Shown one piece after another: positions 42,651-55,537 of a stretch of 64,000 nucleotides of DNA (its first letter is position 1; the number at the start of each line of letters is the position of its first letter). The DNA lies in assembly GCA_032207245.1 (NCBI GenBank), contig CM063502.1:49606404-49670403 (forward strand). The letters are read 5' to 3'. The notes under the pieces were generated by a model, which saw only the letters and a program-made list of their open reading frames with translations, did no database searches and was not told where the DNA came from. Both the position numbers and the translations under genes were made by a program. This stretch comes from Pardosa pseudoannulata (taxonomy: Eukaryota; Arthropoda; Arachnida; Araneae; Lycosidae).

Positions 42651-44025
42651 GGCAAATATAATTAATAATTTAGTGTTTGAACTAAATGATGAAACAAGCG
42701 AGTACATATAGGCCAAGCAACTTATTACAAAAATGCTTATTTTCACTTTATAATGAAGTTTACCAAACGTTTCATAGATAAAGCATCTATAAGGTGTACG
42801 ATACACTATTACAATAAGCTATATGTTCGAAGAAAGATATTGATATCAGCTTTTCAAAATGTTAACCATCGAGTTTTCTGTCCTTCATAAAAAAAACTTT
42901 ACGATACATACTCCCTTCTCATACAAACAAATAAAAATCTCGAGTTGGCACAATAATTCTTGTGTGTCTACCAGTATTCGCACGACAACTATAACGCTTC
43001 ATCACCAAAAGGTGTGAAAACCTTGGATTCCACCACTGAGTCACGATTCAATATAATGAGAGCGAAACAAACCATAATCGCCCTTTTTCTCAAACACATT
43101 ACGCACGCTCATTGTTAAAGTATGAAGTCTAATTGTGTAAGATTAAGGTACGTACATACTTACTCATGAATAAGCAACATGTGTTGAATTAATGTCCATT
43201 GCATGCGTATATATCTATAAATGGATAACTAGCTCGTCATTTATTTCTGTTATTTGCATTTCTTTGCATGCGAACGTTCCTGTAAGATTTTAGTACTACC
43301 TTTTATAATTTGATAAATACTGTGGTATTTAAAATATTCAACTATTTGGCCTACCTGAAATAATTCCTTTTCTCAAAAACTAATAATTTAATAAATAAAA
43401 TTATTGCTGTTAGGTTTTTTCATTTGAAAATTTAAACTTTGAAAGCGTTTTTTTTTTTAATTTCACATTAGAATATATATTCTCATGTAAGCATTTGTTT
43501 ATAAAGCTACCATCCAAATATATACTTTAAGAGTATAGTAATTTGATTTTTCTGTTTGTAACTATTAACAATTCTCATTTTTTAATTTAATGTCTTAGTT
43601 TAGTATGTAATGACTTCTTATTATTTTTTCCTGAGCCAAATTTTTATGAATGTAATTATTTTGATAAAGAACCTTGTTAAACATTAGACCATGTTTAGAC
43701 TATATTTGGTTGTTTTCGAACCCACAAACTCTAATAACGAAAAACAGCCCCTTATCCATTTGGTTCCCGTTAAGCTAGAAAATACCGTCTAGCGTTTGAA
43801 AGTGTTTTTGGAAATAAGTGCATGCAGGATAGAAATTATCTAAAGCTTTAAAATTTGATAATTTTTTTATTTCGAATAATATGTATTCATGCTATATAAA
43901 ACTACAATAAAAATTTCACATTCTTTAAATCATTGTTGTAAGATTCTTTTTTTGGATTATAATTCTTTATCTTATGTAAACATTTGGTAGCGTTCTTTAT
44001 TTATTTTAAACATATCTTTCTCTAG
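42651..44025. other. AT-rich DNA with a GC-enriched patch at 42.9-43.1 kb
   Basis: From about 42880 to 43110 the sequence is more GC-rich and has a repeat-like feel, but I could not assign it to a family. The 74-codon frame at 42582-42806 overlaps the SINE end and is a shadow. No gene could be supported. Confidence 0.4.
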
Positions 44026-44066
44026 TACATTGTTTGCGGAATCTATTTATGGTGCCCAGCTGACAG
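44026..44066 (+). other. candidate 41-nt micro-exon
   Basis: The sequence TATCTTTCTCTAG just before 44026 is a good splice acceptor with a pyrimidine tract. The sequence ACAG|GTGAGT at the other end is a near-ideal donor. The 41 bases between are GC-richer than their flanks. They are open in two frames; one reads TLFAESIYGAQLT, the other YIVCGIYLWCPAD. It could be an internal exon of a gene whose introns cover much of the window, or a chance pairing of two good sites in 64 kb. I do not recognise the peptide. Confidence 0.25.
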
Positions 44067-45386
44067 GTGAGTTACTCAGAAGCTAATGCAGTTGGTCCAG
44101 GAAAAATATTGAGAAAATTAATGTGTTTAATTCCTTATTAAATTTTTCTTTATTAAAAACATTAACAACAAATAAATAATGGCCAAAGCAACGGTTGTAC
44201 CTTTGGATAATTAAAAAGAATGTTATTTATTATATTTTAATTAACAAAAATTGGAACATATATTGAAAATATAATACACAAATTTGTATCTAAGCAACTG
44301 AAAAAATAATATAATTTCAATAATTGATAAACATTTCTCGTATGTTGGAATAGAGGTTAAAGAAAAATATTTCATTCTAAACATAAGACAATAACCGTAA
44401 CTTACAGAAGTAATAATTATAGTTGTTGTTTCTATAATAAATATTAGGTGAGCAGCAGGCTCCCATAATTTATTTGTTAGCTCAAAAAATGGATTTTCTG
44501 TTCTAAACAAGAGGCATATTCCAATAGGGAATCTTATCTTGAGGAAGTTTAATTCATATATAGTTCTAACTAAATGGTCTATGCATCAGAGATAGATTCT
44601 AAAGATAATAAATGAAGTAGTTTGTTAAAAAATCGATTCGACAATGGGGATTTCTTTGTATTCATAACAGATTACTCCAGTTTACGCCTAATAGCGGAAA
44701 CAAAGAGTGATACTCTGTTGATAATCAGAGTAGAAGCCGAGAAGAGTTGTTGACGGTTAACGAGAAAGAACTTGGCTAAGGCTCAAAGAATAAATTAAAA
44801 GCCAAGATTTTTCAAATCTGTTAACCCTTTAGTTTAATAATTACATTATTTGAATTAAATGCAAACTTTGCATACAAAAGATCTCAAATCATTTGCCTAA
44901 TTCTTTGTGATTAAAAGTGTTTTATTAGAATTCAATGCTGATTTAAACTGTATTTGTACCAAAAGTTCCTTTTCCCGCTCATTGTATGCTATCAGTTAAA
45001 AAGCTATTTCTGCTCAATTTTTAAAATTTTTTAAATTTTAAGGAACTTTAAATGTACAAATAAAGTGGTTTGATAGCTATATTACTATATAGCATTTAAT
45101 TAATAAAAAGTCATTTTAAGTCATTTTACCTGAAAATAGTGGCTTAAATATTCGTGCTATAGTAAATTTTCACTCTTTCTCTCAATATTACTTATATATT
45201 AGAGGATATAGATTGCTATAGAAATAAAAGTTCAATTTGTGGTTGATTATGTAAACATGACATTTTATCAATGCATTTTGTAAATTTTGCTGTATCCGTT
45301 TTGTTTTACATAATGCTCAGTCTAATGTTCATTTTATAGGCGTTAGGGCAATATATCAAGTGAATTGAAAGCTTTAAAATAAATTA
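44067..45386. other. AT-rich DNA with exon-like open stretches
   Basis: Two stretches lack stops and look less AT-driven than usual. One is minus strand 44406-44502, bounded by a good acceptor (CCTCTTGTTTAG) and GTAAGT. The other is plus strand about 44611-44750, open for 45 codons with mixed amino-acid composition. Neither contains a recognised domain, and I do not call them genes. Confidence 0.3.
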
Positions 45387-45526
45387 AAACAGCAACACTA
45401 GTATATTCTTTCTTGAAACATATTGTTACTAAAATAGCGTCACCAAAGACTAGGTTAAACAGCAACACTAAGACACTCTTTCTTGAAAAGTATTGTGACT
45501 AAAATAGTGTTATCCAAAACTAGGTT
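45387..45526. repeat. 70-bp direct tandem duplication
   Basis: Two adjacent units of exactly 70 bp (45387-45456 and 45457-45526) both begin AAACAGCAACACTA and end CTAGGTT. They differ at about a dozen positions. There is no coding sequence. Confidence 0.95.
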
Positions 45527-47057
45527 TATGTTAATTTATAGAAAGTAGCCTTCACTTTAATATTCTGAAATTAAATTTTAAAATGATATTTAAAGAATCT
45601 GTACATATACAGCTAGAAGCAATGTTTTTATCTTTTATATTTCGTTAAATTGTAAAATATATAGCACTATAAAAAGTTTAAATAAGTTTTTTATATTTAT
45701 CTCGTTTTAATGACTGTAAGCGGTACAGTATTATGAAACGAAATTATTGTGAATAACTATTTTAAAATCTGTTTCTAAGCAAAAATATTTTTAATTTTTT
45801 TAACATTAAACAACTTTTTTACATTTTAGTCGCATCCTTTTGCTTACCGTGTACTTGCAAAAAATTATTTGAATATTAATGCATTTAAATCAGTTAATTA
45901 AATGCATAATCTTTATAATTAAAACTTATAAAAAGTGTTATACATTCTTTGTATAGAAAATATAGATATTATCACCAGTATTATTCGTTCAATCTTGTTA
46001 ATTTCAGAGAATGTGTCTAAAAAATATGTTATAGACCATAAAGAAAAATTATCTTACTAATTGCATGGTAAAATTATATGTAATAGGAAAGTACATAGAG
46101 CCTTCCCATAAATCAGATTTTTAAATAATTATTAATTAAATGCGCCAAAAATAGTTAATATTTTACTTCCTACTTTATACTACTTTTCCATAAATGTACA
46201 TCTATGACATTTTACTCATCCACGCAAATCGGTTACAGATAATAAGTTACTTTTCCAATATTTTAACGCTATTCAATTTTCCGTTTCAGATTTATTTAAA
46301 TTTTATTTTAATGGTGGACTTTGAAAGCCAATTTTCTTTGTTTTTGATCGATATGAATGGAAATTTCGCGTCTGGTTAGGAAATGTTTATATTTATATTC
46401 CAGTGTAAAATATGAATTATTTTAAAAATTATTTTTTCACGAGCAGCTTTAACGAAATTGTTACATGTAAATCTTTTACACATTAGGTGGTAATTTTATT
46501 TATGCGATAATTTTAAGAAATTAAAATAAAGCTTATTATAAAAACAAAAAGCATGAACAAATATAAATCCGTTTTGAATGTACAAAATTACTAAAACTGT
46601 TTTTTAAGTGCAGCATTTACGCTTTGAGTTTCAAACATATTAATTTTTAATAACTGTAAATTTGTAAGGTATAAAGTAAATAACCTATAAATTTCAATCG
46701 GACAAGACGTAAAGGGTGTAAAATATTTATAAAATATAAAAATTCTTGAATCATAAAAATTTGGAAATTTGTTATTAGTAATGATTGGGATATGTTGTAA
46801 AAAATCCAAATTTTTATTTTTAGGTAGTGGGTATTAAAATATTGTTTTCGCTTGTCATACTTGGTTATCTATTTCAATTCAGTATGGCTCAAAATATCGA
46901 ATTTTAGCATATTCAGACAAATCATCTTAAAACAATTTAAATTTCATTCATAGGCTTTATTCCATTTCTTTTTGATTAACGACTATTCAATAGACGCCTG
47001 CCTTACTTTGGGTTTTGTCCAACATATGCTTAAATATAACAATCACTCTTTTACCAA
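45527..47057. other. AT-rich non-coding DNA, nothing seen
   Basis: I saw no gene, RNA or mobile element. The 61- to 72-codon frames here are rich in Ile, Phe, Asn and Lys, as expected by chance at this base composition. Confidence 0.55.
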
Positions 47058-47345
47058 ACCCTCTGGTGTTGAGGTTTATTTACAAAACCTGAGGTGCGTG
47101 ATTATTTGGAAGCTCATTCAACTGTGATTTATTCCGAGACATTCGGATGGGTGAGATCAGAGCACGCCGCCAACGTGAGATGATAACAAGAACAAAAACA
47201 CATGTTTTCGTGATAGGTAGAAACCTGAAATAAACAGCGGTGAACAGTTAAATGCGTATCTGGCATCTAATCAAAAAGCACTCAGTTCAAAGGAATTTCT
47301 AAATTTTTGAGTCGAATTCCAGCTGCCTTCACTATTGAGGGATTA
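47058..47345 (+). other. coding-like, GC-enriched stretch of unknown origin
   Basis: The stretch is visibly less AT-rich than its flanks. It has several successive open stretches of mixed composition on the plus strand, in different frames. Examples are a ~31-codon run containing KPEVRDYLEAHSTVIYSET, a parallel run with MGEIRARRQREMITRTK, and a later run containing KPEINSGEQLNAYLASNQK. Switching frames with intervening stops suggests a decayed coding region or retro-element fragment. I do not recognise the protein. Confidence 0.35.
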
Positions 47346-47557
47346 CAGTGAATAAGATTCTCAGTTTATTTCTTTTTTTAAAGAAAGAAATTTTATAGAT
47401 TGTAAATTTCCTGCTTTGAAACTGTCAAACCATTTCTAGATCATCGTTATATTTATAAAATTAGCTTATCTGTAAATAAATACATATGTATTTCCAAATA
47501 TGTGTTGATACATTTCTGTCATTATACATTCATTTAAACACTCTCGCCTACATACAT

Positions 47558-47672
47558 ATATATATATACACACACACACACACAAATACATATATATATA
47601 TATATACACATATACATATATATATACATATATATACACACATATACATATATATATATATATACATACATG

Positions 47673-47740
<68 letters not shown>

Positions 47741-47763
47741 TATACACATATAAACATATATGT
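47558..47763. repeat. complex TA/CA microsatellite
   Basis: Alternating blocks of TATA, CACA and (ACATAT)n extend for about 200 bp, with a pure TA block at about 47676-47730. Open frames on both strands (Ile-Tyr-His-Thr or Cys-Val-Tyr-Ile repeats) are artefacts. Confidence 0.95.
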
Positions 47764-50700
47764 AATATATATGTAGAGTTTGGTTATATAAATATATCTA
47801 GATAAATTTACTTTTTTGTATTATTTTTCTTTGTGCTACTTCTTTTTTTATATGAAACAGTATTTGACTTTCAATATATCATTTTCTCTTAAATATCACT
47901 TTATAAATTTAAATTTTTTGTTACCTTATGTTAACTTTGTTATTATAGGAATGAAGATTTACAGGAAAGTAAATAAAAATGAATAAAAATGTGTCTACCC
48001 ATTTTATTCTAAACACCATTTTATTTTTTAAAAATTCACTCTCCCTGAATACTAATAAATGACATAGTTCAAGAAAGTATAATGTATTTTCAATTAAAGA
48101 TGCGTGAAAGTATTGTTTTATTGATGTCTTTAGACGTGGACACTAAAGATATCAAGTAATGTGACGTTTGTAAATAAAACATATACATATTTTATCCTAA
48201 AAAGTGAAAAAAATAGCCCTGAAATAAAATCATTACTGTTACCTATAGTGTAAGTACACAAGTTTGTAAATACGTTTTATAAAAGAATATCTAACACCTT
48301 ATTGTAAACTTGAAAAGAAAAGTAATTACTCAGGTTTAAAAAAACACCAATTATTTTTCATTTCATTTATAATTAATCAATTTGTTGGAAGTTAAAAACA
48401 ACATTTATTCTTTCAGTGCTTTATTTATCAGTGTTTTTTTAAGTTGGCAAAATTGTTTATACCCTATTTATAGATAGTTAAAAAAAAGATTCTATTGTAT
48501 TGATAAGAGAAGTCATTTCGATGTCAAGATCTGTTTGAATACCTGCCTGAGTCTTGATCTAATTGCGTTTGAAGGTTTCTAAAGCACTTGGCTCTGAGTA
48601 ATCTTAAAAATATTAGAATTTAGTCAGGTGTTTATAACGACTTTTAACTTTACATTTAACATTGAAAATTTATTGCTGAGTGAATATTGTGCATTTATTA
48701 ATAAAAACTTTATCTCAATGTTATTGTTTTATTTCATAAGTATGTAATAATTAAATTATTTGAAAAATACATTTATAATCTTGCATAATATAATTTAGCG
48801 TCATTTATCGAGCAAATAAAATTCGATGAGATGAAATGATATTGAGGAAGATGAACTATTCCGTTACTTATAAGATCTTTATTTCATTTCTTCTTTTAAG
48901 AATTATTTCTATAAGTATACATAAACTTAAATTCGTTTTAAGCTTTTTATATTCTTTAAGACATTCATGTACAATAACAGAATTAACATTAGGTTTATAA
49001 ATATATATGAAATTTTGTCAGTATATGAAAGTGAGTGGAAATGCGTATAAAAATCTGCCGTATATAGGCGTATAGAAATTAAAAAACCAAAATTTTATAT
49101 CTTCGATATAAATATTTTGGTTTTGTTAATCGTATTTATGATTTCATTTTAAAATTGCTACATAGTACTGGGACATAAGGTTTTCCTTCTTATTGATACA
49201 AACCTTGAAAGTATATACAACTCTTTACAGGCTAATGTAGTTAAGATTTGAGTTAAAGATTGTTTAAATGTTTTAGGTATCTAGTGCCTTTTAACTCCTA
49301 CAAAATATGATATAATCAATCTTTATTTTTAATTCTCTACAGCTTAAATTGCTTGTTTACTCTTAAAATTAATTTCTTCTTATTTTAAGTATAATACATC
49401 TCCTTAAAATTTAGAATGTTGTATCTAAATTTGGCTAGAAGTTCTAGGTAAAATATTTATTTAAAAAATTAATAGTTTTAAAATGAACGTTATTAAAAAC
49501 ATCGTACGTATACATAATACGTCTATATTTAATTATAGGATATATTTTTGATTTTACTATAAAACTTATTTGTCATCATAAGTATTTGTGAGAAGAAAAT
49601 AATAAAAATGGCGGAAACGTACAGTGTTTTGAGTACAAAAAAAATGCCTGCAACAGAACTGTTGAATTTTGCTTTACTAAGCATAAATTTCAACTAAATT
49701 GTGTTTTACATTCTTTTATAAAATAATCGTTTAATTTCAGAAAATAGTTAGAAATTGCTTTGGGGTGTTTCTAAAAGTCTCAAAATAGCATAATGTTTCT
49801 TTTGAAAAACTTTTACAGTTATTATTATAATAATTAAAAGTGTTGAATTTTCAGATGATAATTATGTTCATTACAGGATATAAAATAAAAATATATTTCT
49901 TTTTTCTGTTAGTTATATTTTACTATTTGAATGCGATCAATTTTTAGAATTTATATTCACATTTTTATCTGAATTATGTACACTGTAGCTTTGAAAACTT
50001 GTTATTTATAAAAATATTAGATTTTAAGCTAGCTCTCTTTTTAAAATACAAGTATACACTAGATATAATATTGTCAAAATTTTGTAAAATGCCAAAAGCT
50101 TAATGATTATTTTTTAAATAAGCATGAAGTTTTAAACAACAACATACGTTTATTCATAAAAATATACACGATTTGTTTATTGAATTTAAAACAAAATGTA
50201 TCTTGAAAATAAACTATTAAGCGATTAAAAATTTGATTCCATTGAAATTTAGCAGTTAAATTATTCAAAATTCTAGAAACAATGATCCTAATCTTTTTTT
50301 ATTCTTTGAAGAACAAACAATATTTATTCCATAGTACCATTTATATAGACGCACAATACAACTGCAATTTATATTCTTTTGTATATTCATGAAAATAAAT
50401 ATCCTATGAAAACAGTAGATTAACTGTAAAAATAACAAAAATCAATAAGTATTTATAAATTAGAAAATTTTTTTAAAAAATCAATAAAATGGAGGATGTT
50501 TTTTCCCCTACATAATAAAAAAAATCTTAGCAATTATAAATATTTCTTTTTTTAAACAAATACTTTTTTAACTACTGGAGATTGATTATAAAGTTTATTT
50601 TGACCCCCTTTTAAGCAATTAAAAGGTACCAGATTACTTAAGTAATTATTTTGTAATTAGCTCTTATTTAATTATTAATCATTCTTATTTAATTATTTAA

Positions 50701-51330
50701 TATATATTAAGTCTTGATTTAATTATTACAATTGTTTTTTTGGTTTTACCAATGGCGTTTTAGCACTTGGCAGAATTTGCATACATTTCTTTTTAATTTT
50801 CTTATTGATTCGTTATAAATTTAAAGTACAGTTGAGCCTTATATAATTATAATGAATTTAGTATTTCTTTCAGTTAAATATAACTTTCAAAAATGTGTAA
50901 TTTTATTTAAAGAATATTTAATTTTTATACTTTGAGTAACTGAACGTGAAAAATTATTAAAATGTCAGATTATTCCTAACTTCAAACATAAAAAATATTT
51001 ATGTAAGATGCTTGACCTATAAAAATTCATTCCTAAATGTTCTAATCAATGCTCATCTATGAATAACGTAGTGTACCAAGAGTTCAATACTAACGCAAAC
51101 ACAAAAATCAATGAATTACTACAGATGTATTGTTTTTATTAATTAATAGCCTAAAATAGTAATTAGTGAAAGGAAATTATTTGATAAAAATATTTTTTGT
51201 TAAAAAATGTAAAGCTAAAAATGATTTCTTGTTCACTATATAATAATAAAATACTGCCTCTTGATTTAGACTAATAAAGTGTGCTTTTCACTAACTTTAA
51301 TAAATTACCTTACTTCAATTTTTTTTGTTT
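47764..51330. other. AT-rich non-coding DNA with one long hairpin
   Basis: No gene could be supported. A compact hairpin lies at 49083-49124. The left arm is 19 nt, the loop TTC, and the right arm 20 nt, pairing throughout except for one unpaired base. It is shorter than an animal microRNA precursor, so no RNA gene is claimed. Confidence 0.5.
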
Positions 51331-51488
51331 CCTTGGTCTGGAGTACTATGATTTACTGTTTTACTACTTGAGGAGTTACGAGACCGAAATCTACTACTTA
51401 AAGCCGAATATCCATGTCAGAAAAGGGATTCTAACCCACGTCCTCTGATACCAAAGTGTAACACCCTATCTCTTTGGACATCGTTCAG
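51331..51488 (-). mobile_element. tRNA-derived SINE, minus orientation
   Basis: On the minus strand from 51488 the order is AAAGAGATAGGGTGTTACAC, TTTGGTATCAGAGGACGTGG, GTTAGAATCCC (B-box-like), TCTGACATGGATATTCGGC, TTTAAGTAGTAGATTTCGG, TCTCGTAACTCCTCAAGTAG and ATAGTACTCCAGACCAAGG. It matches the family in order, with a short deletion between ATATTC and the GGCTTTAAG block. Confidence 0.87.
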
Positions 51489-52236
51489 CTCTATTAAATA
51501 ATGAGTATAAATATAGTCTTCATAAAGAAATAGACTTTAGTTTTAAGGCAGAACGATATAAATTTTATAATTAAAATGAACATTTTCTTTTGCATACGAT
51601 ATTAATTTGAATCATTTTAGATATATTGAATGCAGATATTGAAATATATGGTTGTGTGAAACGTAATGGTTGAGTTCCTTATACTCAGAACATAAAGCTT
51701 AAAGTTTATGTGAAATAACTTGAAATATCCTTCATAGAAATGAATTCAAACCCTTGGGATGTCGTAGCGAAACGATAGTCTTTCCTTAATTTTCTGATAT
51801 ATAGCAATTTTTTGTAAAATCAGCAAAAAATAAAGTAAATGAAATAGGAAGATTTTAAAGGCTTTCTCCATTGATTACTTCAATTTGATCCTTCTCTCTC
51901 TCTCTCTCTCTCTTTCTTTCTATCTCTCTACGTTTTTCATTAAGACGAATATATTGCAAATGTTTAACAAAGTCTTATCATTTATATCCGTAAAAAATAC
52001 ATCTTAATTAGGCACTGATATCATTAAACAAACAGTAAAATTCACATTCTTTAAAAGACAAACTTTTTCTTTTAAAACTAGCGATGGATATTTTAATTTC
52101 TTATACATTCTTCTAAAATAATCTTTGAAATTTGGTATAAACGCTTATAGATAAAAAATACAAATTGTAAATGAGTTTTTGTTTCTTATTTAAAAACATC
52201 TTCCAAATTTGTCACGCTTTTTTGTCTGCCTGCTGA
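51489..52236. other. AT-rich spacer with a TC microsatellite
   Basis: A pyrimidine tract of about 36 bp (CTCTCT… then TTTCTTTCTATC) lies at 51893-51928. No gene could be supported in the remainder. Confidence 0.6.
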
Positions 52237-53284
52237 GAACAGAGAACTCAAAACTTTTATTTATTTTCGTTCTAATTAAGGCACCAAGAAATATTGCCTA
52301 GTTATTAAAACTAGAAACTTAAATCTAAGAGCACTCTGAAAATATATTTGAATAATGGGAATGGGTGAAAATATTAATTGTTCATAGAAAAATATATTCT
52401 ACAACTAGTGATAAACTGTTATTTAGATATAGAAATATTTGGATCAGTGTTCAAGTGTGAAGAATCTTATAATGTTATAACTTCTCCTTTAAAAACTTAC
52501 TTTCAAACTGTTTTGGTACGTATGTTTACAAAATTAAATTGTTTTGACTAATTGAAGCATAGAATTGTTTAGGATAAATGAATTCATTACCATATACTAT
52601 GCCAGTATAATATTTCTTTTAAACGTAATTCTATACAAATATAAACTGTACTACTCAAAGTACAACTTGACTTATTACCCTACAGGAAATTTAAACACCT
52701 ATCTACCTATATAAAATAATCACCTGTATAAAAAAAAGCATTCTAAGTACAAGAACAGAGAATCCGACAATCCTATTTATTTTCGTCCTAATTAAGACCA
52801 AGAAATATTGTCTCATTATTAAAACTAGAAAACTTAAATCTAAGAGCTCTCTGAAAAAAATATTTGAATAATGGGAATGGGAGTAAATATTAACTGTTTA
52901 CAGCGAAATACATTCTACAACTAGTGATAAACTCTTATTTAGATATAGAAACTTTTATTTCTGCTTTGAACTGTGAAGAATTTTATTTAACACTTTTACA
53001 ACATTTTTGTGTGTTATCATATAATTTTTCCTTTTAAAACTTACTTTCAAACTCTTTTGTTACGTATATTTACAAAATCAAATTGTTTTGACTAATTGAA
53101 GCATAGAATTATTTAGGATAAATGAATCTATTACCATATACTAAGCCAGAATAATATTTCTTTTTACATAATTCCATACAAATGTAAACTGTATTACTCT
53201 AAGTACCACATAACATATTAATCTACAGTAAATTTAAACACCTATTTACCTATATAAAATAATCACCTATATAAAAAACATTCC
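52237..53284. repeat. diverged tandem duplication, about 516-bp period
   Basis: Unit 1 is 52237-52752 and unit 2 is 52753-53284, directly adjacent. Collinear blocks include TTTATTTTCGT-CTAATTAAG, ATATTTGAATAATGGGAAT, CTACAACTAGTGATAAACT, TTGTTTTGACTAATTGAAGC and ACCTATATAAAATAATCACC. Identity is high by eye, with small indels. There are no terminal repeats, and neither unit is open. Confidence 0.95.
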
Positions 53285-55321
53285 TGTAATATAATCCTGT
53301 AACAGTATAGAAATTTATTAATAGTAATTAATAATGTACAAATAGTTTCTTCATAATATTAAAAGTACCGAAGATAATTTATGGAATTAATGTAATAAAA
53401 GTAGTAATTAAAAATATATTAATATAATTATACACATAAATATCATTACATTGTTCACATAAATTAATTCAAATTTTGGATATCAACAAGTTTCACTTTT
53501 TTAATGTTTTTAGCTTAGTATCTTTAGATATTCATTAAGTCTTTCTGAAACCGTTTTAAAAAGTATATAAAATGTAATTAGACTACAATTATCCGTTAAA
53601 TATTAATTTACTGTAAATTGTTTAAGCCATAATTAAGGTTGTATAACTTCTTCATATATTGCACATCCTTTAAAAACTTTACTTCTTTAAATTAAACATC
53701 AATCTTGGATAAAATAATGAATAAACTTACAAAGTCGAAGCTATACCTAATATCAAAAGCAAAATGCAATTTATTACTCAAAATTTATTTATTGATCTCA
53801 TTAAAAGCTATTATGTTCTGTTATCAGTTATGGATGACTGGCACCTAGTGATGTAGAAAAGGGCCTTACAGAATATTGAATTTTAGCTTGATTAAACTTG
53901 TATGTTATCAGATCAGGATGAAAGATTTTAAGCTAAGAACTGTTAAGATAAGAAATAGGAAATTTTGATCATTTTTCCTATATTTTTTTTCTGTAAACTG
54001 TTTTATGAAAAAACCCAAAAATTTTTAAATGAAATTTGTTACCAAGTTTTTTTTAATAGTCGTACATTTCAAATGACTTAGTGTAATAGAGTAAAAAAAT
54101 ATTTAAAAATTTCTTTTAGACCTGAAAACTTTTCCTTTTTGATTTAAGAAAAATGTGTAAATATGTTTACTTTAATTTTGGTAAGCAAAGAATAAATTCA
54201 ATCATATAATAAAAAGGATGTAACATTAAAATTTACATAGAAGCTAGATAGCTTTGAACATAGATAGCATTTAATATACTGTAATAGGCAATGCAAAAAA
54301 ATTTTCTTTCATGTTGTATGGTTCTTAATATACCTATCAGCGAGGTTTTAAAATATTTAAAATATAAATCATATTTTAAAGCTCTATGGATTAAAATCGA
54401 GTTTCACTACAGTTCTTAATAAAATTTGAAGATTTCCCTAACTATACAAAGAGAAGTATTCATAAATAAATACAGTTATATATCTTCTTATAGTTAATTC
54501 AATATAGTTGGAAATGATTTATTGTAATTTTTAATTATAAAACTGGGATTCGTACTAGAACATAATCATATTGTAGTAGAGGTTGAAAGTATCAGATGTA
54601 TAGGTAATGAAAATTATTCACAAATAGTTCAAAGTTTCCTCACAATTATGATATTTTTTACATATCTGATTCTTATCAAATTGAAAAATATTTATAATTG
54701 ATTTAATATTCATCTTCGTTATTTGTTTCGTTAAAATGAAAGATTACTGTGATGATAAATTACTGTGAGTGTTTAGACACTAATTAAATTCTTAGATGCA
54801 CATTTAATAAATGAATACTAAAATAACAATTTCAAAGGCATTGGTATAAGATTGCAAATTTTCTTGTTACGCTCAATAAAAGCTCACGCTATATTATTAC
54901 AAGTAGGCGTATTTTAGTCAAGACAGAATCCCTTAGAGATAATGAAGACAGTATCTATTCAGCAAAATCAGTCCTCCTCTTTGTAATTTTAAAAAGTAAA
55001 TGTTAAACAACGTTTTTGAAAAGTAACCTGGAAAAGAAAGCTATAAATATAGTTTATATAGGATAAGAGTTGATTTTATTACAAATTTCTTCACAAAACT
55101 TGTAAATAGGAAATGAAACTGAGTTAAAATTGGGTGATATTTTTTTCTGTAATATTATATATACTGATTTTGTGGTCTAAACACAATTGCAGCCTAAGAC
55201 TTCTAAGATCCCCCTGTTATAAAGCGGAATTATTTTAGTATTTAACTATAATAATACAATAAAATTTGAAATTACAAAAATCTAGGTTTCAATAATTATT
55301 TAATCCATAGTAATTACTGCC
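53285..55321. other. AT-rich non-coding DNA, nothing seen
   Basis: I saw no gene, transposon or repeat of note. Several poly-A and poly-T runs are typical of the base composition. Confidence 0.55.
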
Positions 55322-55537
55322 TTATTTTATAGCAAAATTATGTCCATTGGGCACTGTTGAGATTTTCTTAAATTTCCGTCCAATTTCTGTATTCTCACAT
55401 TCAATACTGTCAGAACGTACTTCTGGGAGTGTCTTCCATTTACTGATTATGTCTACAATTAGACAACTGTAGGATTTTATCCCAGTTGTTTCAAATCTAA
55501 ATTTATCAAAACTTTGAAATAATGACACACGATACAT
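55322..55537 (-). other. coding-like open frame, unrecognised
   Basis: The minus strand has 71 codons from an ATG at 55537 to a stop at 55322. Composition is notably less AT-driven than other frames here, with segments like FRFETTGIKS, ISKWKTLPEVRSDSIE and STVPNGHNF. I see no signal peptide, membrane segment or known motif. No convincing splice acceptor lies directly upstream. It may be a decayed exon or transposon fragment; the nearby plus-strand THAP fossil (1.1 kb away) shows that coding debris exists in this area. Confidence 0.25.
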
